Shown here: positions 32,771 to 41,115 of the stretch, piece by piece
Numbering within the stretch: position 1 is the stretch's first letter
Layout of the letters: the number at the start of each line of letters is the position of its first letter
NCBI RefSeq assembly: GCF_032250955.1
Contig: NZ_JAVVES010000010.1
Coordinates: 1-55,741 of the forward strand
Direction: 5' to 3'
Length of the DNA stretch: 55,741 bases
Source: Sulfuriflexus sp032250955
GTDB lineage: Bacteria > Pseudomonadota > Gammaproteobacteria > AKS1
Position numbers and translations under genes: made by a program
Notes under the pieces: generated by a model
What the model was told of the DNA's origin: nothing
The model's input: only the letters and a program-made list of their open reading frames with translations
The model's database searches: none

Positions 32771-34002
32771 TGAGCATGCTGGAAAAGACTCTCGGTTGGG
32801 TAGACGATCGCTTCCCGCTGACAAAAATGTGGAAAGAGCATCTTTCCGAATACTACGCACCAAAGAATTTCAACTTCTGGTATTTCTTTGGTTCACTCGC
32901 ACTGATGGTACTGGTCATGCAGATACTGACCGGCATCTGGCTGACCATGAGCTACAAGCCTGATGAAGCCATGGCCTTCGCCTCGGTCGAATTCATTATG
33001 CGTGACGTTGAATGGGGCTGGCTGATCCGCTACCTGCATTCAACCGGTGCCTCGGCATTCTTTATCGTCGTCTACCTGCATATGTTCCGCGGCCTGATGT
33101 ACGGTTCCTACAAGAAGCCACGCGAACTTATCTGGATCTTCGGTATGTTTATCTATGTCGCACTGATGGCAGAGGCCTTTATGGGCTACCTGCTGCCATG
33201 GGGCCAGATGTCTTACTGGGGGGCGCAGGTAATCGTGTCCCTGTTTGGTGCCGTGCCCTTTGTCGGTCCGGACCTGGCAACCTGGATTCGTGGTGACTTC
33301 GTTATCGGTGATGCTACCCTGAACCGTTTCTTTGCCTTCCACGTGATTGCCCTGCCTATCGTGTTGCTGGGCCTGGTTGTCGCGCACATCATTGCCCTGC
33401 ACGAAGTCGGTTCCAACAACCCGGAAGGTGTTGAAATCAAGAAGAACAAGGGACCGGATGGTATTCCGCTTGATGGCATTCCATTCCACCCTTACTACAC
33501 CGTGAAAGACATCGTTGGTGTGGTGGTGTTCCTGTTCTTCTTTGCCCTGGTCGTGTTCTTTATGCCGGAGCTGGGCGGCTGGTTCCTTGAGAAGGACAAC
33601 TTCGTACCGGCTAACCCGCTGAAGACACCGCCGCATATTGTGCCGCTGTGGTACTTCACCCCGTTCTACGCCATCCTGCGTGCCGTGCCACCGATCGGTG
33701 TGTCCCAGTTCCCGGGTGTGGTCGCGATGGGGGCCGCCATTGTGGTGCTGTTCTTCCTGCCATGGCTGGATCGTAGCCCGGTCAAGTCGATACGCTACCG
33801 TGGTGCTATCTACAAGTTCGCCCTTGCCGTGTTCGTGGTGAGCTTTGTCTTCCTCGGTTGGTTAGGTACACAGCCTGCCGGCGGTATCTACCTGACGCTT
33901 TCGCAGATATTCAGTGTCCTGTACTTCGCATTCTTTATCCTGATGCCCTGGTACACCACGATCGACAAGACCAAGCCTGTACCGGAGAGGATTACCAAAT
34001 GA
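32770..34002 (+). CDS. petB: cytochrome b of the bc1 complex
   Basis: A 410-residue full-length cytochrome b with eight predicted membrane helices. The four haem-ligand histidines are His90, His104, His191 and His206. The Qo-site motif usually written PEWY reads PLWY here (PLWYFTPFYAILRAVP). The protein is not split into b6 and subunit IV. It overlaps petA by 1 nt and petC by 4 nt. Confidence 0.97.
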   Translation: MSMLEKTLGWVDDRFPLTKMWKEHLSEYYAPKNFNFWYFFGSLALMVLVMQILTGIWLTMSYKPDEAMAFASVEFIMRDVEWGWLIRYLHSTGASAFFIVVYLHMFRGLMYGSYKKPRELIWIFGMFIYVALMAEAFMGYLLPWGQMSYWGAQVIVSLFGAVPFVGPDLATWIRGDFVIGDATLNRFFAFHVIALPIVLLGLVVAHIIALHEVGSNNPEGVEIKKNKGPDGIPLDGIPFHPYYTVKDIVGVVVFLFFFALVVFFMPELGGWFLEKDNFVPANPLKTPPHIVPLWYFTPFYAILRAVPPIGVSQFPGVVAMGAAIVVLFFLPWLDRSPVKSIRYRGAIYKFALAVFVVSFVFLGWLGTQPAGGIYLTLSQIFSVLYFAFFILMPWYTTIDKTKPVPERITK

Positions 34003-34745
34003 AAAAGCTGATTCTTGCATTCATGATGCTGGCCCTGCCGGGTCTGGCTGCCGCCGCCGGTGCCGGCCCGCACCTCGACCAGGCTAATATCGACCTGACG
34101 GACAAGGCCTCGCTACAGCGTGGCGCGCGTCTGTTCGTCAACTACTGCCTGAACTGTCACTCGGCCAGCTTCATGCGTTACAAGCGCATGGGCGATGATC
34201 TGGGCATTCCCGACAAGCTGGTGGAAGAAAACCTGCTGTTTACCACTGACAAGGTCAGGGAGCCGATGAAGGTCGCCATGTCGGTCAAGGATGCCGGCAA
34301 CTGGTTCGGTACCGCGCCGCCGGACCTGTCTGTCATGGCCCGTGCCAAAGGCTCCGGTAACGAAGGTGCGAACTGGTTGTATACCTACTTCCGTTCCTTC
34401 TATGTCGATGAGTCACGGCCGTTCGGTGTCAACAACACGGTATTCAAGGACGTCGGTATGCCGCACGTACTCTGGGAATTGCAGGGTATGCAGACACTGG
34501 TGAACGCCGAAGAACTGGCCAAGCATGCCAGTGCCAAACCCGAGTTTGCCCTCAACCAGCCCGGCAGCATGAGTGCCGGTGAGTATGACCAGGCCGCGCG
34601 CGACCTGACCAACTTCATGGTTTACATGGGTGAGCCGGCCCAGCTGGAACGCAAGAGCCTGGGTATCTGGGTGGCGCTGTTCCTGATCTTCTTCTTCTTT
34701 ATTGCCTACGCACTGAAGAAGGAATACTGGAAGGATATTCATTGA
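33999..34745 (+). CDS. petC: cytochrome c1 of the bc1 complex
   Basis: A 248-residue cytochrome c1. A signal peptide (about 1-20) precedes the haem-binding motif CLNCH (50-54); a C-terminal membrane anchor (WVALFLIFFFFIAYAL) holds it in the inner membrane. It takes electrons from the Rieske protein and passes them to a soluble cytochrome c. The ATG overlaps the petB stop by 4 nt, so the frame open further upstream inside petB is not used. Confidence 0.97.
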   Translation: MKKLILAFMMLALPGLAAAAGAGPHLDQANIDLTDKASLQRGARLFVNYCLNCHSASFMRYKRMGDDLGIPDKLVEENLLFTTDKVREPMKVAMSVKDAGNWFGTAPPDLSVMARAKGSGNEGANWLYTYFRSFYVDESRPFGVNNTVFKDVGMPHVLWELQGMQTLVNAEELAKHASAKPEFALNQPGSMSAGEYDQAARDLTNFMVYMGEPAQLERKSLGIWVALFLIFFFFIAYALKKEYWKDIH

Positions 34746-34751
34746 TTCATC

Positions 34752-34785
34752 TGCCCCGGTGCGGCGTTTATGCCGCATCGGGGCA
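34752..34785 (+). other. stable stem-loop after petC
   Basis: A 14-bp stem (34752-34765 with 34772-34785) with one G-T pair and a 6-nt loop GTTTAT, 7 nt past the petC stop codon. No T run follows, so it is not a standard intrinsic terminator. It may protect the petABC 3' end, or be a factor-assisted pause or stop site before sspA (inference). Confidence 0.7.
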
Positions 34786-34843
34786 AGGTGTTGAACTATC
34801 CCAGGACGGGATAAAACTACATTAATCTGGGAGTACACCCATT

Positions 34844-35473
34844 ATGGCGTCAATAGCAAACCGACGCTCCGTGATGACGTTATATTCAAGCGCGACCTCG
34901 CCTTACAGTCATCGTGCACGAATCGTTCTCGCCGAGAAAAATATTACTTATGAGATTCAGGACGTCGAGGCGGGTGCCTGCCCGGAAGATCTTGCCGAAC
35001 TGAACCCGTACAACACGGTGCCAACACTCGTTGATCGTGACCTGGTACTGTTCGATTCGCGCATTATCATGGAATATCTGGATGAGCGTTTCCCGCATCC
35101 GCCATTGATGCCGGTTGACCCGGTTTCGCGGGCGAATTCGAAGCTTTACATGTACCGAATCGATCGTGACATGTATAGCATTATCGATCAGTTCGAGGCC
35201 GGCTGCGAAAGCCGCACAGCCACTAAATTACGCAAGGAATTGCGTGACAGCCTGACCGTGATTGCACCGATCTTTGATTCAAAGCCGTTCTTCATGAGCG
35301 ATGAATTTACCTTGATCGATTGTTACATGGCCCCGTTGTTATGGCGCTTACCGAAATACGGGATAGAACTGCCCGCCCAGGCTCGTGCCGTGAACACCTA
35401 CGCCGAGCGCCTGTTCTCACGCGAGTCATTCCAGACCAGTCTCACTGAGGCGGAACGCGAGATGCGCGACTGA
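34844..35473 (+). CDS. sspA: stringent starvation protein A
   Basis: A 209-residue glutathione-S-transferase-fold protein closely matching E. coli SspA: NRRSVMTLYSSATSPYSHRAR near the start is followed by IIMEYLDERFPHPPLMPV and CYMAPLLWRLP, and the end is SLTEAEREMRD. SspA binds RNA polymerase and helps survival in stationary phase; it has no GST activity. The typical GST catalytic residue is not conserved. It follows the bc1 operon by 98 nt and is followed by sspB. Confidence 0.96.
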   Translation: MASIANRRSVMTLYSSATSPYSHRARIVLAEKNITYEIQDVEAGACPEDLAELNPYNTVPTLVDRDLVLFDSRIIMEYLDERFPHPPLMPVDPVSRANSKLYMYRIDRDMYSIIDQFEAGCESRTATKLRKELRDSLTVIAPIFDSKPFFMSDEFTLIDCYMAPLLWRLPKYGIELPAQARAVNTYAERLFSRESFQTSLTEAEREMRD

Positions 35474-35525
35474 CGCCAGTCGCGCTCTGGCATTACCCCT
35501 GTCAGGCACTCGAGGAAGACCTGTT

Positions 35526-35918
35526 ATGAACTCCAGTCGCCCATATCTCATCCGCGCACTTTATGAGTGGATTGTCGATAATGATATGACCCCTTACCTT
35601 CTTGTCAATGCCATGGATGAGAATGTGCGGGTGCCTGAGCAGTTTATCGAGGACGGCAAGATTGTCCTTAATATCAGTCCGACTGCCACCCAGGGACTTG
35701 GCCTGGGCAACGAGCTAATCGAATTCAGTGCGCGCTTCTCCGGCGCGGAAATGACAGTCAGCGTGCCAAGCATGTCAGTGCTGGCGATTTATGCGCGTGA
35801 GAATGGCCAGGGCATGATGTTTGCCGAGGAAGAGGGCGGCAGTGATGAACCCAGTCCGACCAGTCCCGGCGACGGTACACCTGCAGACAAGAAGCCGACG
35901 CTGACGTTGGTCAAGTAA
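35526..35918 (+). CDS. sspB: ClpXP adaptor SspB
   Basis: A 130-residue SspB. The folded domain (about 1-110) carries PYLIRALYEWIVDNDMTPYLLV and ATQGLGLGNELIEFSARF, and a flexible Pro/Gly-rich linker leads to the ClpX-binding tail KPTLTLVK. It delivers ssrA-tagged peptides from stalled ribosomes to ClpXP. It lies 52 nt after sspA. Its 3' end converges with the DUF3301 gene 14 nt on. Confidence 0.95.
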   Translation: MNSSRPYLIRALYEWIVDNDMTPYLLVNAMDENVRVPEQFIEDGKIVLNISPTATQGLGLGNELIEFSARFSGAEMTVSVPSMSVLAIYARENGQGMMFAEEEGGSDEPSPTSPGDGTPADKKPTLTLVK

Positions 35919-35932
35919 GCACCCGCCAGGCC

Positions 35933-36244
35933 CTATAACAGCGTACGTTGTCCGCGAATGGAAACCTCCACCGGTGCCAGGCCGAGCATGACCAGTGTGC
36001 CGTGCTGGCGTTGCGCGATGTCATCACTATATTCAAAGCGGTAGCTGCGTTCGAACACGATTCGCCCATCCGCATTCCGGCGTAACCTCAATTTATCCAG
36101 GACCACGGCCTCATCAAGCAGGACGACGGCATGTTGTTCACAGAGATGACCACACAGGCCAACCGCGAACTCGTGGGCACGACGACTGTCGAGCCAGAAC
36201 CAGAGCAGGGCCGAGATAAGCAAGAGCAATAACAAACCATTCAT
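35933..36244 (-). CDS. DUF3301 membrane-anchored protein
   Basis: A 103-residue protein. An N-terminal hydrophobic helix (NGLLLLLLISALLWFWLDS) is followed by RRAHEFA and a short beta-rich domain with KLRLRRNADGRIVFERSYRFEYS. This is the DUF3301 pattern seen widely in gammaproteobacteria; function unknown. The ATG at 36244 is chosen because the conserved hydrophobic helix begins there, although no clear ribosome site is visible. Divergent from the macrodomain gene by 67 nt. Confidence 0.82.
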   Translation of the reverse strand: MNGLLLLLLISALLWFWLDSRRAHEFAVGLCGHLCEQHAVVLLDEAVVLDKLRLRRNADGRIVFERSYRFEYSDDIAQRQHGTLVMLGLAPVEVSIRGQRTLL

Positions 36245-36311
36245 GGGAGAGGCGGCGACCGGGACAGGGCTGAAAGATATGCCTATTATAAGCCGCAGGG
36301 GAGAAAAAACT

Positions 36312-36803
36312 ATGCTCACTGCCAAATGCACCGATATTACAACGCTTAAGGTGGATGCCGTCGTGAATGCGGCAAATAACAGCCTGCTTGGCGGTGGTGG
36401 TGTAGACGGGGCGATCCATCAGGCCGCCGGGCCGGAGCTGTTGCGCTTTTGCCACCAGCTGAACGGTTGTGAGACGGGCGATGCGAAGATCACGCCGGGC
36501 TTTTATTTGCCGGCAAAGTGGGTCATCCATACCGTAGGTCCGGTCTGGCGCGGCGGCGGCGAGAACGAGCCGGCCTTGCTGGAAAGCTGCTACCGGCGCG
36601 CACTGGAACTGGCCCTGCAGTACGAGGTGAAAACCATCGCCTTTCCGTCAATCAGCACCGGTGTGTATGGCTATCCGAAGCAGGCCGCCGCGAGGATTGC
36701 GGTGACCGTGATGCGTGAATACGAAGCGCGCTTTGCACAGATCATTGCCTGTTGTTTCAGCGAAGCTGATCTGAAGATTTATCAGGCCCTGCTGGGTAAA
36801 TAG
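36312..36803 (+). CDS. macrodomain protein (O-acetyl-ADP-ribose deacetylase type)
   Basis: A 163-residue macrodomain of the YmdB/MacroD type. Ligand motifs are DAVVNAANNSLLGGGGVDGAI near residue 15-35 and SISTGVYGYP near 117-126. Such proteins remove ADP-ribose from proteins or deacetylate O-acetyl-ADP-ribose; the Asn and Asp residues needed for catalysis are visible. An AGGGGAG ribosome site precedes the chosen start. It converges with bioA, 7 nt apart. No ADP-ribosyltransferase is encoded nearby. Confidence 0.93.
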   Translation: MLTAKCTDITTLKVDAVVNAANNSLLGGGGVDGAIHQAAGPELLRFCHQLNGCETGDAKITPGFYLPAKWVIHTVGPVWRGGGENEPALLESCYRRALELALQYEVKTIAFPSISTGVYGYPKQAAARIAVTVMREYEARFAQIIACCFSEADLKIYQALLGK

Positions 36804-36810
36804 GCGTTTG

Positions 36811-38082
36811 TCATTGCCGCGTCAGCACGCTGACAACGGCGGCGGTCAGCGTGGCGAGATCGTCGTCATTGATAACAAACGGCGGCATCAGGTAGACGAG
36901 CTTGCCGAATGGTCGCACCCAGACGCCGTTCTCTACAAAGGCTGCGGTAATGGCTTGCATATTAACGGGCTGCTTCATCTCGACGACGCCGATGGCGCCG
37001 AGGACGCGCACCTCGGCAACCTGGTCGAGTTTCCGACAGGGGGCAAGACCCTGTGCCAGGCCCGCTTCGATACGACGAATATTTTCCTGCCAGTCGGTGG
37101 CGAGTAATAACCGGATACTGGTCAACGCCGCGGTACAGGCCAGCGGGTTGGCCATAAAGGTCGGGCCGTGCATGAATACGCCGGGTTCACCGTCATCAAT
37201 GGCCTGGCTGATATGCTCAGTGGTGAGCGTTGCCGCGAGGGTCATATAGCCGCCGGTCAGGGATTTGCCTATGCAAAGGATATCAGGCGTGACATCGGCA
37301 TGTTCGCAGGCAAACAGCTTGCCGGTGCGGCCAAAGCCGGTGGCGATCTCATCGAGTATCAGCAGGACGCCATAGCGCTCACAGAGTTGGCGGGCGCGTT
37401 GCAGGTATTCGGCCGAGTAAAACCACATGCCACCGGCACCCTGCACGATCGGTTCCATGATCAGCGCCGCACATTCATCGGCATGGGCGCGCAGGGCCTC
37501 TTCCAATGGCGCAATATCCGCATCGCTACAGGTTGCCCCGAAACGGCAGCGTGGTTGTTCGACAAAAATCTGTAAAGGCAGGTTATCCTTGAACAGCGAG
37601 TGCATACCGGTAACCGGATCACAGACCGACATGGTCGCAAAGGTATCACCATGGTACGCCGAACGCAGGGCGATAAAGCGGTGTTTGCCGGGCCTGGCCT
37701 TTGCCTGCCAGTACTGCAGGGCCATCTTCATTGCCACCTCAACGGCGACCGAACCCGAGTCCGAGTAAAAGACGCTCTGCAATGCTGTCGGGGTGATGGC
37801 GAGTAACTGTTCCGTAAGCCTTATCGCGGGTTCATGGGTCAGGCCGCCAAACATGACATGCGACATCTTCTGCAATTGCGCCTGCAGGGCGGCATTCATT
37901 TGTGGCTGGTTGTAACCGTGAATCACGCACCACCACGAGGCCATGCCATCAATGAGCTCGCGACCATCGTCGAGCGTCAGGCGTACGCCATGTGCCGATT
38001 CAACCATATAGACAGGCTGCCCGGAATGCATGGCACTGTAAGGATGCCAGATATGCTGTTGATCGATCGCCTGGTTACTCAT
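36811..38082 (-). CDS. bioA: adenosylmethionine-8-amino-7-oxononanoate aminotransferase
   Basis: A 423-residue class III PLP aminotransferase of biotin synthesis. It transfers the amino group of S-adenosylmethionine to KAPA, giving DAPA. BioA-specific marks are HIWHPYSAM with Tyr15 near the start, Tyr143 in SAYHGDTF, Asp244 in LILDEIATGFGRTG and the PLP lysine Lys273 in GKSLTGGYM. Other bio genes are not in this window. It overlaps the upstream FAD-linked oxidase gene by 4 nt. Confidence 0.95.
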   Translation of the reverse strand: MSNQAIDQQHIWHPYSAMHSGQPVYMVESAHGVRLTLDDGRELIDGMASWWCVIHGYNQPQMNAALQAQLQKMSHVMFGGLTHEPAIRLTEQLLAITPTALQSVFYSDSGSVAVEVAMKMALQYWQAKARPGKHRFIALRSAYHGDTFATMSVCDPVTGMHSLFKDNLPLQIFVEQPRCRFGATCSDADIAPLEEALRAHADECAALIMEPIVQGAGGMWFYSAEYLQRARQLCERYGVLLILDEIATGFGRTGKLFACEHADVTPDILCIGKSLTGGYMTLAATLTTEHISQAIDDGEPGVFMHGPTFMANPLACTAALTSIRLLLATDWQENIRRIEAGLAQGLAPCRKLDQVAEVRVLGAIGVVEMKQPVNMQAITAAFVENGVWVRPFGKLVYLMPPFVINDDDLATLTAAVVSVLTRQ

Positions 38083-39488
38083 GAGATGGCGGGCAGGGTC
38101 TTGCCGCTATTGAGGATAGCGTTTGGATCAAACTGCAGGCGGATGGCCTGCATCAGTTGCAAGGCCGTGGGGTCGATCTCGCGGGCGACAAAATCACGTT
38201 TCTCGATCCCGACCCCGTGTTCGCCCGAGAGACTGCCTTCCAGTTGCAGGACAAGGTCGAAGACGTCATCGAGGCACTGATGAGCGGCCTGCATCTCGGC
38301 CGGGTCATCGGGGTTGACCAACAGGTTGACGTGAATGTTGCCATTGCCGGCATGACCAAAATTGACGATCTTGATGTTGTGCTGGCTGGCGAGCCTTTCC
38401 AGGCCAGAAATCAGTTCAGGGATCCGCGAGACCGGCACGACCACATCTTCGTTGATCTTTTTCGGGGCGATCTTGCGCAACGCCGGTGAGAGCGCCTTGC
38501 GTGTTGCCCACAGGGCGGCAACCTCGGCCTTGCCTTGCGCGGCCATAAAATCAAGCAGGCCGTCATTGGTCGCGGCGTAACGGATGCTCTCGACCGCCGC
38601 GTCGATACTGGCAGTTGAGCCATCGACCTCGATCATCAGCAGGGCACCGGCCTGCGCCGGTAGCTCGGCAGCCGAGTAATCGCGAATCATGTCGAGCGCG
38701 GCCTTGTCGATAAATTCCAGCGCACAGGGGGTCACCGCTTGCGCCATGATCGCGGCCACGGCCCGGCTGGCACTCTGGATATCACGGTATATCGAGCGCA
38801 GGGTGCGCCTGGTCTCGGGCAGGGGTGTGAGTTTCAGTGCCGCCTCGGTGATGATGGCGAGCGTGCCTTCCGAACCGATCAACAGGCGGGTGAGATCATA
38901 ACCGACCACGCCCTTGGTGGTATGGGTGCCGGTACGCAGTTCTTCACCGTGGCCGGTCACGGCGCGCAGGCCCAGGGTGTTTTCTCGCGGGGTGCCGTAT
39001 TTGACCGCCCGTGGTCCGGCGGAATTATAGGCCAGGTTACCACCAATACTGCAGAAGGCCGCGCTGGTCGGGTCCGGTGGCCAGAAGAAACCATGCTCGG
39101 CGGCGGCATCCTGCACCGCCTGGTTTGTGACCCCGGGTTCAACAATCATTAAACGGTTATCAGGATCAATGCGCAGGATCCGGTTCATGCGTTCCAGTGA
39201 CAGCACCAGCCCACCCTGTAGCGGTACAGTGGCGCCAGTAGTACCGGTGCCGCGACCGCGGGTCGTTAACGGGATCTGGTAGCGGTTGCAAAGACGGACG
39301 ATCTGTAACACCTGGGGATGGCTTGTGGCAAAGGCCACGGCCTGGGGCAGGCAATGCCGACGGCTGTTGTCATAGCCGTAGCTCCAGCATTCGCTTTCGC
39401 CGGTGAGGACATTATCTGCGCCAGCAGCTGCACGCAGCGCCTCCAGAAAATCGTCGTTCAGGATTTGCAATCTGCCCGGGGCCTGCAA
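38079..39488 (-). CDS. FAD-linked oxidase, GlcD/D-lactate dehydrogenase type
   Basis: A 469-residue flavoprotein. The PCMH-type FAD domain (about 40-220) carries TTRGRGTGTTGATVPL, FCSIGGNLAYNSAGPRAVKYG and LLIGSEGTLAIITEA; the C-terminal cap has HAGNGNIHVN and GSLSGEHGVGIEKR. It probably oxidises a 2-hydroxyacid such as glycolate or D-lactate. Without GlcE/GlcF neighbours the substrate cannot be fixed. The frame starts at TTG (39488), only 1 nt past the end of dolP; another TTG six codons on is possible. It overlaps bioA by 4 nt. Confidence 0.87.
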   Translation of the reverse strand: MQAPGRLQILNDDFLEALRAAAGADNVLTGESECWSYGYDNSRRHCLPQAVAFATSHPQVLQIVRLCNRYQIPLTTRGRGTGTTGATVPLQGGLVLSLERMNRILRIDPDNRLMIVEPGVTNQAVQDAAAEHGFFWPPDPTSAAFCSIGGNLAYNSAGPRAVKYGTPRENTLGLRAVTGHGEELRTGTHTTKGVVGYDLTRLLIGSEGTLAIITEAALKLTPLPETRRTLRSIYRDIQSASRAVAAIMAQAVTPCALEFIDKAALDMIRDYSAAELPAQAGALLMIEVDGSTASIDAAVESIRYAATNDGLLDFMAAQGKAEVAALWATRKALSPALRKIAPKKINEDVVVPVSRIPELISGLERLASQHNIKIVNFGHAGNGNIHVNLLVNPDDPAEMQAAHQCLDDVFDLVLQLEGSLSGEHGVGIEKRDFVAREIDPTALQLMQAIRLQFDPNAILNSGKTLPAIS

Positions 39489-39489
39489 T

Positions 39490-40074
39490 CTAGTTGAGAT
39501 ACTCGAAAAGCTTGACGACGCGCTGTACGCCCTTGACCGTGCGTGATGCTTCTACTGCCGCATCGGCCTCGGCGCGGGTTACGATACCCATGAGGAAGAC
39601 TGTGCCGTTTTCACTCACAACCTTGATGCGTGTCGGGTCGAAGCCTTGCAGATGCTTTATGTTGAACAGGTTGGTTTTTACCTTGGTGGTGATCCAGGTA
39701 TCGCTGCTGCGGGTCAGTAGGGAACTGGGGGCAGCCAGGACCAGTTCATTATGTACCTTGCGCACCTTGGGAATGCCCGACACGAGTGAGAAGGCCTTGC
39801 TGCGCAAGGCATCAGTCGGCGCTTCGCCACTGAGCAAAATGATGTTGTTGTAGGAGGTGACGTTGATGTGAGTCTGGTCAAACAACTCCTTGTCGGAAAT
39901 GATTTTCTCCATGGCCTTGATCTCAATGATCTCGTCATCCACAAAGGTACCGACGCTACGCCGATCATGTGCCATGCCGGCACCGGCCGCGGCACCGCCA
40001 ACAACAGCGCTGGCACAGCCTTGTAACAAGACCACAAGCAACAGAATCGAGGCACCGGGCAGTATTCTTGACAT
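39490..40074 (-). CDS. dolP: BON-domain outer-membrane lipoprotein DolP (YraP)
   Basis: A 194-residue lipoprotein. The lipobox is LLQGC with Cys20; two BON domains follow (about 45-115 and 120-192), with SYNNIILLSGEAP and ENGTVFLMGIVTRAEAD. DolP binds anionic phospholipids, gathers at the division site and helps keep the outer membrane intact. Order diaA-dolP is the same as in E. coli. It lies 4 nt after the diaA-like gene. Confidence 0.94.
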   Translation of the reverse strand: MSRILPGASILLLVVLLQGCASAVVGGAAAGAGMAHDRRSVGTFVDDEIIEIKAMEKIISDKELFDQTHINVTSYNNIILLSGEAPTDALRSKAFSLVSGIPKVRKVHNELVLAAPSSLLTRSSDTWITTKVKTNLFNIKHLQGFDPTRIKVVSENGTVFLMGIVTRAEADAAVEASRTVKGVQRVVKLFEYLN

Positions 40075-40078
40075 GGTA

Positions 40079-40672
40079 TTAGTTCTCCTGTTTCAGTAAT
40101 TGTTGATCAATAAGATCACACAGGCAGTGCACGGCGAGGATATGGACTTCCTGTATGCGTGCCGTTGAATCCGAGGGTACGCGGATTTCAATATCACGTT
40201 CGCCGAGTGCCGCGGCGATGTCGCCACCATCCCGGCCACTCAGGATAATACAACGCATGCCACGTTCCTGTGCCGCGTGCACGGCCTGCAGGACATTGGC
40301 CGACTGGCCACTGGTCGAGATACCCAGCAGGATATCACCGCTGCGGCCGAGCGCCCGGACCTGTTTGGCAAAGATCTCATTGAAACTATAGTCATTGGCA
40401 ATCGACGTTAGCGTCGATGCATCGGTGGTCAGGGCGATGGCCGGCAGGCCGGGGCGTTCCATCTCGAAACGATTCAGCATCTCGGAGGAAAAGTGTTGCG
40501 CATCGGCAGCAGAGCCACCGTTACCACAGCTCAGAACCTTGCCATCGGCAAGCAGGGCGGCAGTTACCGCGGTTGCCGCATGGGCCAGCGGCCCGACGAG
40601 GACCTCGACCGCCTCGGTCTTGGTACGGATACTGTCTGCAAAGTGTTGCCTGATACGTTCTTCCGGATCCAC
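40079..40672 (-). CDS. diaA: SIS-domain protein DiaA (GmhA-like)
   Basis: A 197-residue SIS protein. Its position between yraN and dolP and its overall match mark it as DiaA, the DnaA-binding initiator factor. Unlike E. coli DiaA, it retains residues typical of the related heptose isomerase GmhA: NGGSAADAQHFSSEML keeps the catalytic-type Glu, STSGQSANV is intact, and QEVHILAVH keeps both His. It may therefore still isomerise sedoheptulose 7-phosphate (inference). Which of the two roles, or both, cannot be told from sequence alone. Confidence 0.85.
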   Translation of the reverse strand: MDPEERIRQHFADSIRTKTEAVEVLVGPLAHAATAVTAALLADGKVLSCGNGGSAADAQHFSSEMLNRFEMERPGLPAIALTTDASTLTSIANDYSFNEIFAKQVRALGRSGDILLGISTSGQSANVLQAVHAAQERGMRCIILSGRDGGDIAAALGERDIEIRVPSDSTARIQEVHILAVHCLCDLIDQQLLKQEN

Positions 40673-40724
40673 GTGGTTGTGTCCTTCGTCAATAAGTATC
40701 CCGCATTATACCGGTTGTCTGCGG

Positions 40725-41090
40725 CTACGTCCTGAATGCATCAGGTATCCATTCGAGCTGCAGATCAGCCTCGCTGCCGCTGATGGCGACAACATCAAAA
40801 CGCGCCGGCGGCTGTTTTTTGCCCTCGTGCAGCAGATAGTACCCGGCGGCCGCGATCAGGCGCTGTTGTTTGTGCCAGTTCACCGACTCGCTGGCCGTGC
40901 CGAAGCGCGCCTGGCGCCGGTATCGGACCTCGACAAACACGAGGCTGTCTTTGTCGCGCATGACCAGGTCGATCTCGCCCCGGCGGCAGTGATAGTTACG
41001 GGTGAGCAGCGTCAGGCCTTGTCGGCGCAAGTGTGCGCAGGCCATGTCTTCATAGTATTTACCGCGACGTTGCTGGGGTGTTTGGGGCAT
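40725..41090 (-). CDS. yraN: YraN/UPF0102 family nuclease-like protein
   Basis: A 121-residue protein of the YraN family, with a restriction-endonuclease-like fold. The motif is RRGEIDLVMRDKDSLVFVEVRYR, an E-D-ExR variant of the usual E-D-ExK site. Function is not established. The ATG at 41090 begins the conserved part (MPQTPQQRRGKYYEDMA); the open frame extends upstream into lpoA. It lies 25 nt after lpoA. Confidence 0.93.
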   Translation of the reverse strand: MPQTPQQRRGKYYEDMACAHLRRQGLTLLTRNYHCRRGEIDLVMRDKDSLVFVEVRYRRQARFGTASESVNWHKQQRLIAAAGYYLLHEGKKQPPARFDVVAISGSEADLQLEWIPDAFRT

Positions 41091-41115
41091 GTGACATTCC
41101 TTGTCGGTGCTGTTG

